A stretch of 64,000 nucleotides of DNA from Haloarcula salinisoli. Lineage in GTDB: Archaea > Halobacteriota > Halobacteria > Halobacteriales > Haloarculaceae. The stretch lies in NCBI RefSeq assembly GCF_019599405.1, contig NZ_RKLQ01000001.1:682001-746000 (forward strand). The letters run 5' to 3'. The notes below the pieces were generated by a model that was not told the DNA's origin, searched no databases, and saw only the letters and a list, made by a program, of their open reading frames with translations. The position numbers and the translations under genes were made by a program. How positions within the stretch are numbered: position 1 is the first letter of the stretch; every line of letters starts with the position of its first letter. This document shows positions 33,962 to 43,294 of this stretch, piece by piece.

Positions 33962-34839
33962 GCGCCGAGTCCCTGCGGGTCGTCTGTGCCGGCCACGTCA
34001 ACTGGGACGTGACGCTGCGGGTCGACCGGCTCCCCGACCCCGACGGCGAGGCCTGCATCGCCGACCAGTACCAGTCCGGCGGCGGCAGCGCCTCGAACGT
34101 GGCCGTCGCGCTGGCGGGACTCGACGCCAGCCCGCTGTTGCTTGGCAGTGTCGGTCGGGACGAGAACGGCTGGCTGGTCCGCCGCGAACTCGAGGATGTC
34201 GGCGTCGAGACGAAGCTCGTCGAGACCGACGGCGAGACGGCCGTGAAGTATCTCGTGGTCGACGACACTGGCGAACTGCTGATGTTTGGCAACGACGGGG
34301 CCAACGAAGCCTACGCCGCCGACGACCTCTCGGAGCGCCAGCTCACCACTGCCGACCATCTTCATCTGACCAGCCAGCGGCCCGAGACGGCCGCCGAACT
34401 GGCGCGGGCGGCGACACGCGAGGGTCTCTCTGTGAGCTTCGACCCCGGCCGGCGGCTGGCCGACCGGGACTACACCGAGACGCTCCGCCGGACCGACCTG
34501 CTGTTCTGTAACGAGCGCGAAGCGACCGTCCTCCGCGAGGAGGGACTCGCCGACGCGGTTTCGACACTGGTCATAAAGCAGGGGTCGGGCGGTGCGACGG
34601 TTTTCGACGGTAGTCGGGAGGTGTACCATCCTGGGTTCGCCGTCGACCCGGTCGACACGACGGGCGCGGGCGACGCCTTCGCCGCGGGCTTTCTCGTGGC
34701 CCGAGACGAGGGACTGGAGCGCGCGCTCGCGGTCGGCAACGCGTGCGGGGCGCTGGCCGCCCGGACACCCGGCGCCAGGGTGCAGGTGGGCTGGCGCGAC
34801 GTCGATGCGCTGCTGGATATCGGGCCGAGTGGTGGGTGA
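33958..34839 (+). CDS. PfkB-family sugar kinase, probable ribose-1-phosphate kinase
   Basis: This 293-residue ribokinase-fold protein has the first PfkB signature region GGGSASNVAVALAGL near residue 41 and the second, DTTGAGDAFAAGF (233-245), with catalytic Asp239. PfkB kinases phosphorylate many substrates, and sequence alone does not tell which. Overlap by ATGA with ribose-1,5-bisphosphate isomerase strongly suggests ribose-1-phosphate as substrate, as in the archaeal pentose-bisphosphate pathway. The start at 33958 is preferred over one 12 nt earlier because it gives the overlap. Confidence 0.82.
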   Translation: MSAESLRVVCAGHVNWDVTLRVDRLPDPDGEACIADQYQSGGGSASNVAVALAGLDASPLLLGSVGRDENGWLVRRELEDVGVETKLVETDGETAVKYLVVDDTGELLMFGNDGANEAYAADDLSERQLTTADHLHLTSQRPETAAELARAATREGLSVSFDPGRRLADRDYTETLRRTDLLFCNEREATVLREEGLADAVSTLVIKQGSGGATVFDGSREVYHPGFAVDPVDTTGAGDAFAAGFLVARDEGLERALAVGNACGALAARTPGARVQVGWRDVDALLDIGPSGG

Positions 34840-34846
34840 GACGGCG

Positions 34847-35860
34847 CTACTCCGGAACCGCGTCCACTAGCCGCTCGAACTGCTGGCGGTACTGGGCCTC
34901 GGCGCGGGCCCGGACGAGCCCGGAGTCGTCGTCGAAGACGGCGTCGAAGCCGGCCATCCGCCACAGCAGCGTCGAGAGCTGGTAGAGCGGCCGGCGGTCG
35001 GCGTAGCCGTCCTCGAAGTCCATCGGCCGGTGTTCGGTGTACCCCTCGTGGAACTCCGTACGCAGACCTTCACGTACGTCGGGGTCGGTAAAGGACGAAT
35101 CGATAAAGAGGAACTCGGTCTGTGCGAGGTTGTACTCGGGCAGGGCCGCGAGCACGTCCTGCCAGTCGAGCACGGCCGTAATCGGTCGCTCGGTGCCGGC
35201 CTCGAAGAGGAGGTTCGCCGGCCGGAAGTCGTCGTGGACTAGCCTGGGGACGCCGTCCTCGGGGACGAATTCGAGGGCCGGCTCTATCGTCTCCAGCGCG
35301 CGGCCTTTCACGTCCGCGAACGGCGTATCGTCGAGTCGGGAGAGGTGCGCCCGCGTGAGTTGCTCGAAGTACTCCCGCCAGCTTCCCATCCAGTCCCGGA
35401 CGATGAGCCGGCCGTTGTGGAGGTCCAGCCGGCCGAAAGCCTCGAAGCCGATCTCGGAGTGGAGGTCGCCGAGGATGTGGCCGGCCTGTTGCATAACGCG
35501 GCGCCGGTCCTCGGCTGAGAGCGTCGCGAACTCCTGTGAGAGGTTCTCCCCGTGGACCCGCTCGGTGACGAAGTACGGTCGCACGTCGACTGCCGGCTGC
35601 TGTTTGAACACCAGAATGCGCGGGACGGGCACGTCGGTCCGGTTGGCGACGTACTCGTGGAGTTTCGGCTCGATGTCGAACGGGATGTCACCGTCCGGCT
35701 TGAACTTCACCACGACCTCGTACTCCTCGCCGCCGTGGTCCAGCGTCACCATATAGACGTCACTCTGGTGACCGCCGCCCGGGGTCTCGAACGTGAATCC
35801 GTTGTAGTCCGGTCCCGACTCGTCGAGGACAGCACGGATATCGTCTTCCGGCGTCGACAC
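34847..35860 (-). CDS. Aminoglycoside-phosphotransferase-like (APH) family kinase
   Basis: The 337-residue APH/choline-kinase fold protein has an N-lobe with VVVKFKPDG Lys, catalytic loop LVHDDFRPANLLF with Asp, and the metal site VLDWQD. Members phosphorylate small molecules such as sugars, choline or antibiotics. No substrate can be assigned here, and resistance is not implied. It is convergent with the PfkB kinase, 7 nt apart, and stands between it and RuBisCO. Confidence 0.86.
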   Translation of the reverse strand: MSTPEDDIRAVLDESGPDYNGFTFETPGGGHQSDVYMVTLDHGGEEYEVVVKFKPDGDIPFDIEPKLHEYVANRTDVPVPRILVFKQQPAVDVRPYFVTERVHGENLSQEFATLSAEDRRRVMQQAGHILGDLHSEIGFEAFGRLDLHNGRLIVRDWMGSWREYFEQLTRAHLSRLDDTPFADVKGRALETIEPALEFVPEDGVPRLVHDDFRPANLLFEAGTERPITAVLDWQDVLAALPEYNLAQTEFLFIDSSFTDPDVREGLRTEFHEGYTEHRPMDFEDGYADRRPLYQLSTLLWRMAGFDAVFDDDSGLVRARAEAQYRQQFERLVDAVPE

Positions 35861-36035
35861 TGCGACCGGCTAAGAGGGTTGGCTAAATAAAACTGTCAGT
35901 GTCAGCCCGCCGTGGGGGACCGATACGAGCGCGTCGGGCAACGGCACCGCTGTCCCAACACGCCCGGAGTTGCCGCGTTTTCTCGACTGAAACGAGAGGA
36001 ACATTTATCAGCCGTGTAACCTTTCACTCGAGTGA

Positions 36036-36830
36036 ATGGGGAACGAGGGTGGGCCAGGTCCCGTGGGAGGGACCGGCAACGGTAGCGGTGAGGAAATAGC
36101 GGACACAGAGCAATCAGCAGCGCCGGCGGACGTGCCGACAGCGGCCGACCAGTCAAAGACCAGCACCTGTGCGACCTGCTGGCAGGAGATTCCGCCGGAC
36201 AGTGTCCGGTGCCCACACTGTGTCACGCCGGACGGGGACTGCCGGGACGACGCGGCACAGTGGTCGTACGACCGCGTCGTACTCGCGGTCGTCCCCGCCG
36301 ACGGGGCCCGTTCGGCCAGGGCATCGGCTGTCACCGCCTTCAGCCGAGCCCGGACACTCGTGAGCGGGCCGGAGTTCTCCCACGGCGAGGTGACCCTGTG
36401 GGGCGAGTTCGAGACGTCGCCGCCGACTACGCTCACCGAGGGATGGCCGACGCTTCCCGGTGCAGTCCCACTGGCGTCTACAGCTGGGCGCTCGCTCTTC
36501 GAGACGGCAGCGACTCGGTGCGAGGCGACCGAGCCGACGGACCCGACGATTTACTGTGAGGACGGCACGGCCGTGGCCGACGGCGACGATGTAGCGACGC
36601 TTTCGGCGGTCATCGAGGATGCGGAGGTCTCGTACTGGGTGGTCCCCGGAGTCGTCAAGCGATACGCGATGCCCGAGGAACCCGACGCGTTCGGCGACCC
36701 GCTGTACTGTGCCCGCTGTGACGCCGTGACCGAACACGATGTGTCGGACCAGCGGGCGGACGCGCCCGACCAGCCAGGACGACTCTGGGCCTGTCGCGTC
36801 TGTGGTACAGAGCGATACGGCCCGGAGTGA
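36036..36830 (+). CDS. Zinc-ribbon protein of unknown function
   Basis: A 264-residue protein. A disordered Gly/Glu-rich N-terminus (about 1-40) precedes a zinc knuckle pair (CATC and CPHC, about 44-63), a large middle domain without clear motif, and a second CARC and CRVCG pair near the C-terminus (about 228-259). A TATA-like ACATTTATC box lies about 33 nt upstream. I do not recognise a family. Presumed metal sites at both ends suggest a structural or nucleic-acid role, not known. Confidence 0.65.
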   Translation: MGNEGGPGPVGGTGNGSGEEIADTEQSAAPADVPTAADQSKTSTCATCWQEIPPDSVRCPHCVTPDGDCRDDAAQWSYDRVVLAVVPADGARSARASAVTAFSRARTLVSGPEFSHGEVTLWGEFETSPPTTLTEGWPTLPGAVPLASTAGRSLFETAATRCEATEPTDPTIYCEDGTAVADGDDVATLSAVIEDAEVSYWVVPGVVKRYAMPEEPDAFGDPLYCARCDAVTEHDVSDQRADAPDQPGRLWACRVCGTERYGPE

Positions 36831-36869
36831 CCGTCGAGCGTCGAATCCGGTGCGGTGCTGTCACCGGAG

Positions 36870-38150
36870 CTACCGTGGCGTCTCTGTCCCCCACGTCTCC
36901 AGGGCCGTCGCCAGTTCGGGCGTCTCCTCGGCGGCCGTCTCGATGTCGCGACCGGCGGCCACGGCGTCGACGGCCGCACGCAGTGCTTTCGCGCCGGCGT
37001 GGGTGCCGTCCGGGTGGCCGTGGACGCCGCCGCCGGCCTGGACGCCAATCGTCGTCCCGCAGCGGTCGACCAGCTCCGGGACCAGCCCCGGATGCAGACC
37101 GCCCGACGCCATCGGCAACACGTCAGCGAGTCCGTGCAGGTCCGCGTAGAGCCACTCGTTGATGCCCACCGTGTCCTCGTTGGCCAGCTTCCCGAGGTCG
37201 GCGGTCCCGGTGTGAATCTGGTCGACGCCACAGAGCCGGGCTATCTGGGCGACGACCCGCATCGAGACGCCGTGGTCCGGCAGGCGGTCGAAGGCGGCGT
37301 GCATCGCGCGGTGGGCGTGGATGGCCAGTCCGTGGTGCTCGCAACGCTCCCGGACCTGCTGGACGGCGGCCCACCCACAGGTCACGACGTCGACCATGAC
37401 GTACTCACAGCCGTGCTCGGCGGCCATGTCCACTCGTTCCAGCATATCCGACCCGGTTCCGGTGACGTTCAGCAGGTAGGACTTTTTCTCGCCGGTCTCG
37501 TCTTCGGCCCTGTCGCGCATCGCCAGCGACTCGGTCAGGCGGTCCTCGAAGGGGTTGAAATCCTGGTCGGTGAGGTTCTCGTCGTCCTTGAGCAGGTCGA
37601 GCCCACCGGTCCAGGCCTCGTAGCCGATCTGGGCGTGTTGGGCCGTCGAGAGACCGACCTTCGGTTTGGGGACCGTCGCCGTGATGGGCCGGTCCCCGGC
37701 GTCGAAGATTTCCGTTCTGACGCCGGTGCCAAACTGTGGCCCCGGGAAGGACGTGGCCAGCGGCTCGGGCCACTCGCAGTCCTGCAGCCGGATGCGGTCG
37801 ACGGCTTTCATCCCGAGGATGTTGCCCGCGATGCAGGAGAGCACCTGGGGCATATTGCCCGGCTCGAAGAGCGCGTCGGGGTACGCGACGGTGACGCGGT
37901 AGCCGTCGCGGTCCGCCCGCCCGGCCACCGTCGCCTCCTCGATACCGCAGGCCGTCGCCGAGAGGTCAGTCACCGACCCCTCGACCTGCAGCTCGGCCCA
38001 GGTGCCGTTCGAGGACTCACTCGCGACGCGGCTGGCCGCCGACTCCGGGCTCTGGTCGGCGGCCGGTTCGACGTAGAACGCACAGACGAGTTCGGTGTCG
38101 TCGGGGTCGTGGTCCAGGTCGAGGAAGTCCTCGTAGGTGATACCTACCAT
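36870..38150 (-). CDS. rbcL: Type III ribulose-1,5-bisphosphate carboxylase large subunit
   Basis: The 426-residue protein keeps RuBisCO catalytic features. VPKPKVGLS holds the loop lysines (Lys162, Lys164), GGLDLLKDDEN the carbamylated Lys188, AHRAMHAAF the His segment, and TGTADLGKLANED the loop-6 Lys321. The phosphate site ASGGLHPG follows. Archaeal form III enzymes convert ribulose-1,5-bisphosphate made from nucleotides and CO2 into two 3-phosphoglycerates. The ATG at 38150 is preferred over an in-frame start 15 nt upstream. An ATTTATG box lies about 27 nt upstream. No small-subunit or phosphoribulokinase gene is near. Confidence 0.93.
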   Translation of the reverse strand: MVGITYEDFLDLDHDPDDTELVCAFYVEPAADQSPESAASRVASESSNGTWAELQVEGSVTDLSATACGIEEATVAGRADRDGYRVTVAYPDALFEPGNMPQVLSCIAGNILGMKAVDRIRLQDCEWPEPLATSFPGPQFGTGVRTEIFDAGDRPITATVPKPKVGLSTAQHAQIGYEAWTGGLDLLKDDENLTDQDFNPFEDRLTESLAMRDRAEDETGEKKSYLLNVTGTGSDMLERVDMAAEHGCEYVMVDVVTCGWAAVQQVRERCEHHGLAIHAHRAMHAAFDRLPDHGVSMRVVAQIARLCGVDQIHTGTADLGKLANEDTVGINEWLYADLHGLADVLPMASGGLHPGLVPELVDRCGTTIGVQAGGGVHGHPDGTHAGAKALRAAVDAVAAGRDIETAAEETPELATALETWGTETPR

Positions 38151-38173
38151 GGTAACAATACGCACGCCTGCGC

Positions 38174-38180
38174 CATAAAT
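38174..38180 (-). promoter_or_regulatory. TATA-like box of rbcL
   Basis: The reverse strand reads ATTTATG about 27 nt from the rbcL ATG (38150), the usual haloarchaeal spacing for a leaderless transcript. Confidence 0.5.
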
Positions 38181-38329
38181 GTAGGTCGACCCGGGGAACG
38201 TCTCTCGTTGGCCCCGTCGAACAGCAAATTCAGGTGTGCGTTCCGGAAACCACGCTGGAGAGAGAGCCCACTGTCAGCGTTGCACTGGAGACGGACCAAC
38301 AGTATCGCGTCGCCGAACGCACGGGCGAC

Positions 38330-40636
38330 TCACCCAGTCTGTTCGCTGTCTGTGTAGTCGGTGCTCTCCCTGGCGACGGCCATCACGCCGGTGACTGTTC
38401 CGGATTCGCCACGGAGCGGTGCCGTGTACAGACGCAACTGGATGGGGTCTCCGTCGCTCTTCCGGCGCTGTATCTCGTAGCCACTGATTTTCTCGCCGGC
38501 GAGTGCACGCGCTACCTGTGCTTCGAACGCTGACTGCTGGCCGTCCCTGTGGATACCGACGGACTGAATCTCCTCACCGAGCACCGCCTCCGCAGCGTAT
38601 CCGAAGACCTCCTCGGCTGCCTCGTTCCACAGCTCGATGCGCCCGTCCGCATCGACTGCCACGATAGGGTCCGGAGAGACTTCGATGATAGCCTCGAGTC
38701 GGTCGGTCGCGTCGCTGAGTTCCGCCTCACGCTCGATTCGCTCGGTGACGTCCTCCTGGAATCCGACCCAGTTCGTGACTTGGCCGTCGCTGTCCTCGAC
38801 GGGAGCGATGGTCAATCGGTTCCAGAACTGCGTTCCGTCTTTCCGGTAGTTCCGAAGCGTCTCCGTCACCGGCTCCGCTGCATCAATCGCCGCCCGTATC
38901 TTCGCGACACTCGCAGCATCCGTCTCCGGACCCTGCATGAACCGACAGTTTCGACCGAGTATCTCCGCTTCGTCGTACCCGCTCAGTTCGCAGAACTTCT
39001 GGTTCGTGTACACCATCGGATTGTCCTCCTGGTTCGGGTCGGCGAGCGTTATTCCGACAGGTGCCTGCTCCATCGCCTCGGTCTTCACGCTGAGTTCCGC
39101 TTCACGCTCGATGCGCTCGGTCACGTCCCGGCAGATGACGAGATGTTGGCCGGGGACGATATCGGCCTTCGCGGAGTACTCGATAGTGTGTTCCGCACCG
39201 GTCGCGTCGGTCACGGTGACGGTGCCACGTTCGGTCCCAGTGTCCCTGAACTGCGTCCACGTGGCTTCGAAATCGAACTCCTCCGGGAGAAAGTCCCTGA
39301 TTGGCTGCCCGAGCAATCGCTCTCGACACAGGCCGGACATCCTGGCCGCTTCCGGATTCCCGTCCACTATCCGTGCGTCGTCGTTGAGCATGACGATGGC
39401 ATCGTTGGCGTCCTCGAAGGCCGCCTTGTACTGGTCGCGTGCCTGGGTGAGCTTCGACAGCCGCTGCTCGAGATTTCCGGTCGATTTTCGTGGAATGGAG
39501 ACGGTCATCGTCGTTCCGTCTTCCGACACCGTTGCCTCGATGGAGCCGTCGTGGCTCGACACTATCCAGTGGGCCAACCACAGTCCCAGTCCGGTCCCGT
39601 GAGCCAGCGGCGTCTCGGCGCCCGATTCGAGCACCTTGGCCTCTGTGTTGGATAGACCGGGCCCATCATCCGCGATCTGGAGCGTGAACGCGTTCGGCAC
39701 GATATCCACCGAGACGACGACCGTCGGGTCCGAACCGCTGTGTTTGAGCGCGTTGTCGATCAGCTCTTCGACGGCCCGTTCGAAGCTCGGGAAAACGGAT
39801 GCAGTTATCTCTTTGTCGGATTCGACCGAGACCGTCCCGTTACGGTACCGGCCACTGACCCGCTCGGCCACCTCCGTGACGACCGCAACGACGTCCGCCG
39901 GCTCTCGTTCGAACGGCGTCGCAACAATCCTGTCTAGCGTTCGTGCCTTCTCGCTCAACTCGATGAGACCGTCGATGTTGTCGAGCGCTATCTCGGCGTA
40001 TCTATCGTTGTCCAGCTGGTCCGCCATGTGCTGGGTGAGGCCGCGGATGACGGACATGTCGTTCCGGAGGTTGTGGCGAAGGACGCGGCTGAGGACAGTC
40101 GAGAGGTTCGCTTGCCTCGTGAGCGCGGCTTCGGTCCGGTCGTGTTCTATCTCCCGTTCGAGGAGCCGGGCGATGAGTTCGGCGAACATCTTCTCGCTGT
40201 CGCTGAAGGGTTCCTCTCGTGGATCTTCGGCGACAAAACAGATGGTCCCAAAGGATTCCCCTTCGACGACCAGGGTCGTTCCGAGATAACAGTTGAACCC
40301 GTGTGTCGTGTACGCCGGGTCCGCTTCCCACCCCTGGTCCGGGGCATCGTAGACCGCAATCTGGGAGTCCGATTCGAGTGTTCGACGGCAGTACGTCGTC
40401 GCGGTGTCGAGTTCCAGCCCGGGGGGAATCAGGTCCTTCCCCGACTCGGTACTGACAAGCGCCTCCCAGTGACCTGTTTCAGTATCTATCCGTGCGAGAT
40501 GCCCGTTGTCGGCTTCGAGGTACGCGACGCCGAGTTCGAGCGCGGCACGTGCTTTCTCTTCGAACGGGATGTCCCTCCGAATGGCCTCGTAGAGCTTCTT
40601 CCGTGCCTCCTGGGACGTTACCGGAGCGTCAGTCAC
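38330..40636 (-). CDS. Sensor histidine kinase: GAF, kinase core, PAS, LOV, PAS
   Basis: From the GTG at 40636 the protein has 768 residues. A GAF domain (about 30-162) leads to a dimerisation helix with RHNLRND (His188) and an HATPase with N-box Asn295 and GTGLGLWL. Three PAS-type domains follow (about 400-510, 520-634, 645-757). The second has the LOV signature GRNCRFMQ (561-568) with adduct-forming Cys564 and flavin-contacting Asn596, Asn606 and Gln627, so it should bind FMN and sense blue light. The kinase core lies before the PAS modules, the reverse of usual. An in-frame TTG at 40732 adds 32 Arg/Cys-rich residues and is not favoured. Confidence 0.85.
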   Translation of the reverse strand: MTDAPVTSQEARKKLYEAIRRDIPFEEKARAALELGVAYLEADNGHLARIDTETGHWEALVSTESGKDLIPPGLELDTATTYCRRTLESDSQIAVYDAPDQGWEADPAYTTHGFNCYLGTTLVVEGESFGTICFVAEDPREEPFSDSEKMFAELIARLLEREIEHDRTEAALTRQANLSTVLSRVLRHNLRNDMSVIRGLTQHMADQLDNDRYAEIALDNIDGLIELSEKARTLDRIVATPFEREPADVVAVVTEVAERVSGRYRNGTVSVESDKEITASVFPSFERAVEELIDNALKHSGSDPTVVVSVDIVPNAFTLQIADDGPGLSNTEAKVLESGAETPLAHGTGLGLWLAHWIVSSHDGSIEATVSEDGTTMTVSIPRKSTGNLEQRLSKLTQARDQYKAAFEDANDAIVMLNDDARIVDGNPEAARMSGLCRERLLGQPIRDFLPEEFDFEATWTQFRDTGTERGTVTVTDATGAEHTIEYSAKADIVPGQHLVICRDVTERIEREAELSVKTEAMEQAPVGITLADPNQEDNPMVYTNQKFCELSGYDEAEILGRNCRFMQGPETDAASVAKIRAAIDAAEPVTETLRNYRKDGTQFWNRLTIAPVEDSDGQVTNWVGFQEDVTERIEREAELSDATDRLEAIIEVSPDPIVAVDADGRIELWNEAAEEVFGYAAEAVLGEEIQSVGIHRDGQQSAFEAQVARALAGEKISGYEIQRRKSDGDPIQLRLYTAPLRGESGTVTGVMAVARESTDYTDSEQTG

Positions 40637-40857
40637 AGGGAACCCACCTCGGACGGGCCCTGCCCTGCAGTGGACAGACCGCTCCACGCCGGGTAGCCAA
40701 CGACGGCGTGACGTCTGAACACATGATTTCAAAGATTACCACGGGTTTGGTACACATAACAGTACGGTAAAAGGAATATAACGAGTAGCGAGCCATACCG
40801 AGAGTGGCCGCTAGAGGCGTATCTCTCTCCACCTACCGTCGGAATACTTCACCCACG

Positions 40858-42549
40858 TCACTCCTCGAAACTGATGCCGATAATCTCGAAGCGTGCCCCG
40901 CCCTCGTCGCTACCTGTCACGCGTATCTCCCAGCCGTGGGCCGAGACAATCTCGGTCACGATCGCCAGTCCCAGGCCCGTTCCGTCGCTCGACGTCGAGA
41001 AGCCAGATTCCAGGACCGATTCGCGGTCTTCGACAGGGATACCGGTCCCATCGTCGGCGACGAAGAACCCGTCGTCGAGGACACCGAGAGTGATCTCTAT
41101 ATGGTCCCCGCCGTGTTCTACAGAGTTCCGGAAGAGGTTCTCCAGTAGCTGTTGGAGTCGCGTGGCATCAGCCATGAACCGACCGTCGCTCTCGACGGTG
41201 AGCGTCGCCGCGTCCGACTCGATGACCTCCCAGGCGTCCCGCGCTACGGCCGAGAGCGTGACCCGCTCGCGCTCGGCTATCGGTTGCCCTTGCCGGGCGA
41301 GCGCGAGCACGTCACCGATGAGCACTTCCATCCGGTCGAGGGCGCGGGCCGTCGCTTCGAGGTGTTCGTTGTCGCCCTCCTCCTCGCGGAGGAACGCCAC
41401 CCGCCCCTGTGCGACCGTCAACGGGTTTCGGAGGTCGTGTGAAACCATGCTCGCGAACTGCTCCAGCCTGTCGTTCTGTTGCTCTAGCTCCTGCCGGTAC
41501 TCCTCGCGCTCGGTCACGTCGGTGAGCGTCACCGACCGCCCGAGGCGGCTCCTGTCGGTCGTGAACGGTCTGATACCGAGGTGATAGTAGCGGAACCCGC
41601 CGGTGGCCTCGTGTTCGAAGATGATGTCCTCCTCGGTCTCCTCGAGGGACTTACCGAGTCTGGGGTCGACCGATTCGATGGGTTCGCCCACCTCGAGGGC
41701 CGGAAACAGCTCTCTGGCCTGTAAATTGAAATCGCGAACCAGTCCGTCGTCGTCCAGCACGATGACCGGGTCGTCCTGCTCGCCGGTCAGCTGGACGGTC
41801 TGGAAATCGTCGACGAAGACGAAGAGGACGCCGACGGCGAAGGCGGCCACGCCCAGCGGCGTGTAGGTGATGTTGAGTATCGTCGGACTCACGGTCGCGA
41901 GCGCGTCGAGGACGATAGGGAGCCCGGTGAGCCCGACCAGTCCCAGCAGCGGCGTGGTGTCGTGACCCACCTGCCGGAACAGCTCGTAGAGCATGAAATA
42001 GCCGACGATAGAGAGCGCGTACGCAAAGCCCATGGCGAGCCAGTGCAGCTCCTGAGAGACGATTGAGATGTGGGGGAACGGGGTGAGCAAGACCTCCGAC
42101 TGGAAGTATCGGTGGTGGAGCGGATTCGTGACCTTGACGAGCGAGACGAGGACGAACACACCGATGGCCGCCCGCCGTATCGGGACGGATTTATGCAGGT
42201 TCCGGCCCGTGTAGGCCGAACAGAAGTACAGCCACGGGCCGACGGTACTGAGCCCGACAAAGAGCCCGACGTGATAGAAGACCAGTTTGAGCTCTACCGT
42301 CGGTGCGAGGAGGAATCCGAGGTGAGCGACCGACCAGAACCCGCTCGTCAGCAGGAGGCCGACGAGTCCCTGTCGGGTGCCCTCGTGGTCGATAGCACGA
42401 GCCCGGGGGATACTCACGAAACAGGCGGCCGCTGCGGCGGCAAAGAGGAGAACGTAACCCAGGAAATACGGGTTGGTAGCAGGTAGGGAGTCGGATAGTA
42501 AAATGATGAACGGGAATAGGCTCTGGGAACGTAAAATCGTTGTCGACAC
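40858..42549 (-). CDS. Sensor histidine kinase with seven-helix membrane domain and PAS
   Basis: The 563-residue protein has about seven membrane helices in the first 240 residues. This is the HisKA_7TM type, with NPYFLGYVLLFAAAAAACF and LHWLAMGFAYALSIVGYFML among them. A PAS domain (about 250-345), phosphoacceptor region FASMVSHDLRNPL and HATPase with DDGTGIP and GTGLGLAIV follow. It senses an unknown ligand, membrane or cell-state signal and passes phosphate to a response regulator not present in the window. The GTG at 42549 is the start. It ends 222 nt upstream of the LOV kinase start on the same strand. Confidence 0.86.
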   Translation of the reverse strand: MSTTILRSQSLFPFIILLSDSLPATNPYFLGYVLLFAAAAAACFVSIPRARAIDHEGTRQGLVGLLLTSGFWSVAHLGFLLAPTVELKLVFYHVGLFVGLSTVGPWLYFCSAYTGRNLHKSVPIRRAAIGVFVLVSLVKVTNPLHHRYFQSEVLLTPFPHISIVSQELHWLAMGFAYALSIVGYFMLYELFRQVGHDTTPLLGLVGLTGLPIVLDALATVSPTILNITYTPLGVAAFAVGVLFVFVDDFQTVQLTGEQDDPVIVLDDDGLVRDFNLQARELFPALEVGEPIESVDPRLGKSLEETEEDIIFEHEATGGFRYYHLGIRPFTTDRSRLGRSVTLTDVTEREEYRQELEQQNDRLEQFASMVSHDLRNPLTVAQGRVAFLREEEGDNEHLEATARALDRMEVLIGDVLALARQGQPIAERERVTLSAVARDAWEVIESDAATLTVESDGRFMADATRLQQLLENLFRNSVEHGGDHIEITLGVLDDGFFVADDGTGIPVEDRESVLESGFSTSSDGTGLGLAIVTEIVSAHGWEIRVTGSDEGGARFEIIGISFEE

Positions 42550-42702
42550 ATGTCAGAATGATGGATTTTCTGATTGACTGTGCGATACTGCTCGAAACGT
42601 GATACACGCCCGACCGTAGGCAGTGGTCCCATCGGGTGTGTTGCTGCGCAACGGCTCCTGCAGCAGCGACACTCGCTTAGGAGGCCCACCCCAACACTGC
42701 CC

Positions 42703-43200
42703 ATGGTCGAACTCAGACTTATCGCCGGCGTGGCCCGTACTGGAGCAATCGGCGACGGCGAGACGATTCCCTGGCACTACGACGAGGACGAACAGCAGTA
42801 CAAGAACCGCGTCGCCGACCACCCCGTAATCGTCGGTCGCAAGACCCACATGGGGATGACGCGGGTCCGTGGGACCCACCCGGTCGTCGTCACCGGGAGT
42901 CCCGACGAGTACGAGGAAGACGACGCCACTTTCGTCTCGACCGTCCCTGGGGCCGTCGAGGCCGTCGCCGCCGAGGGCGACGTCGGCTACGTCATCGGCG
43001 GCCAGTCCATCTACGCGATGTTTCTCCCGTATGCCGACCGGGCCTTCGTCTCGGAACTGCCCGAGCGCAAGGTCCCGAGTCGGGTGTTCCCCTATCTGGG
43101 GACGAACTGGGCGGTGACCGAGCGCCACGAGTACGACGAGTTCGACGTCGTCGAGTACGTCAACGAGGAGCCGCTGGACCCGGCGGAAGCGCCTGTCTGA
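42703..43200 (+). CDS. folA: Dihydrofolate reductase
   Basis: The 165-residue protein carries DHFR motifs: LIAGVARTGAIGDGETIPWH with the Trp-His substrate loop, GRKTHMGM for the cofactor, VIGGQSIYAMF with the GGxxIY turn, and a C-terminal beta hairpin. It reduces dihydrofolate to tetrahydrofolate with NADPH. The ATG at 42703 gives family length, and the frame upstream adds unrelated sequence. DHPS follows 95 nt downstream on the same strand and is part of the same pathway. Confidence 0.94.
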   Translation: MVELRLIAGVARTGAIGDGETIPWHYDEDEQQYKNRVADHPVIVGRKTHMGMTRVRGTHPVVVTGSPDEYEEDDATFVSTVPGAVEAVAAEGDVGYVIGGQSIYAMFLPYADRAFVSELPERKVPSRVFPYLGTNWAVTERHEYDEFDVVEYVNEEPLDPAEAPV

Positions 43201-43294
43201 GGGGACGAGACGGACCGCTTCGACCCGCCCTGTCCACCCCGACGGCAGTGCCGGAAACACCAACGCTTACCGTCCCCAGTCCCTGGTGACGGCT

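Noticed and set aside
34847-35860. Calling the APH-fold kinase an antibiotic-resistance gene
   Set aside because: The family is broad, no substrate residues were seen, and the context (RuBisCO and sugar kinase) does not suggest resistance.
40637-40732. Longer LOV-kinase start at a TTG codon
   Set aside because: It adds 32 Arg/Cys-rich residues with no similarity to the family. GTG at 40636 begins just before the conserved helix.
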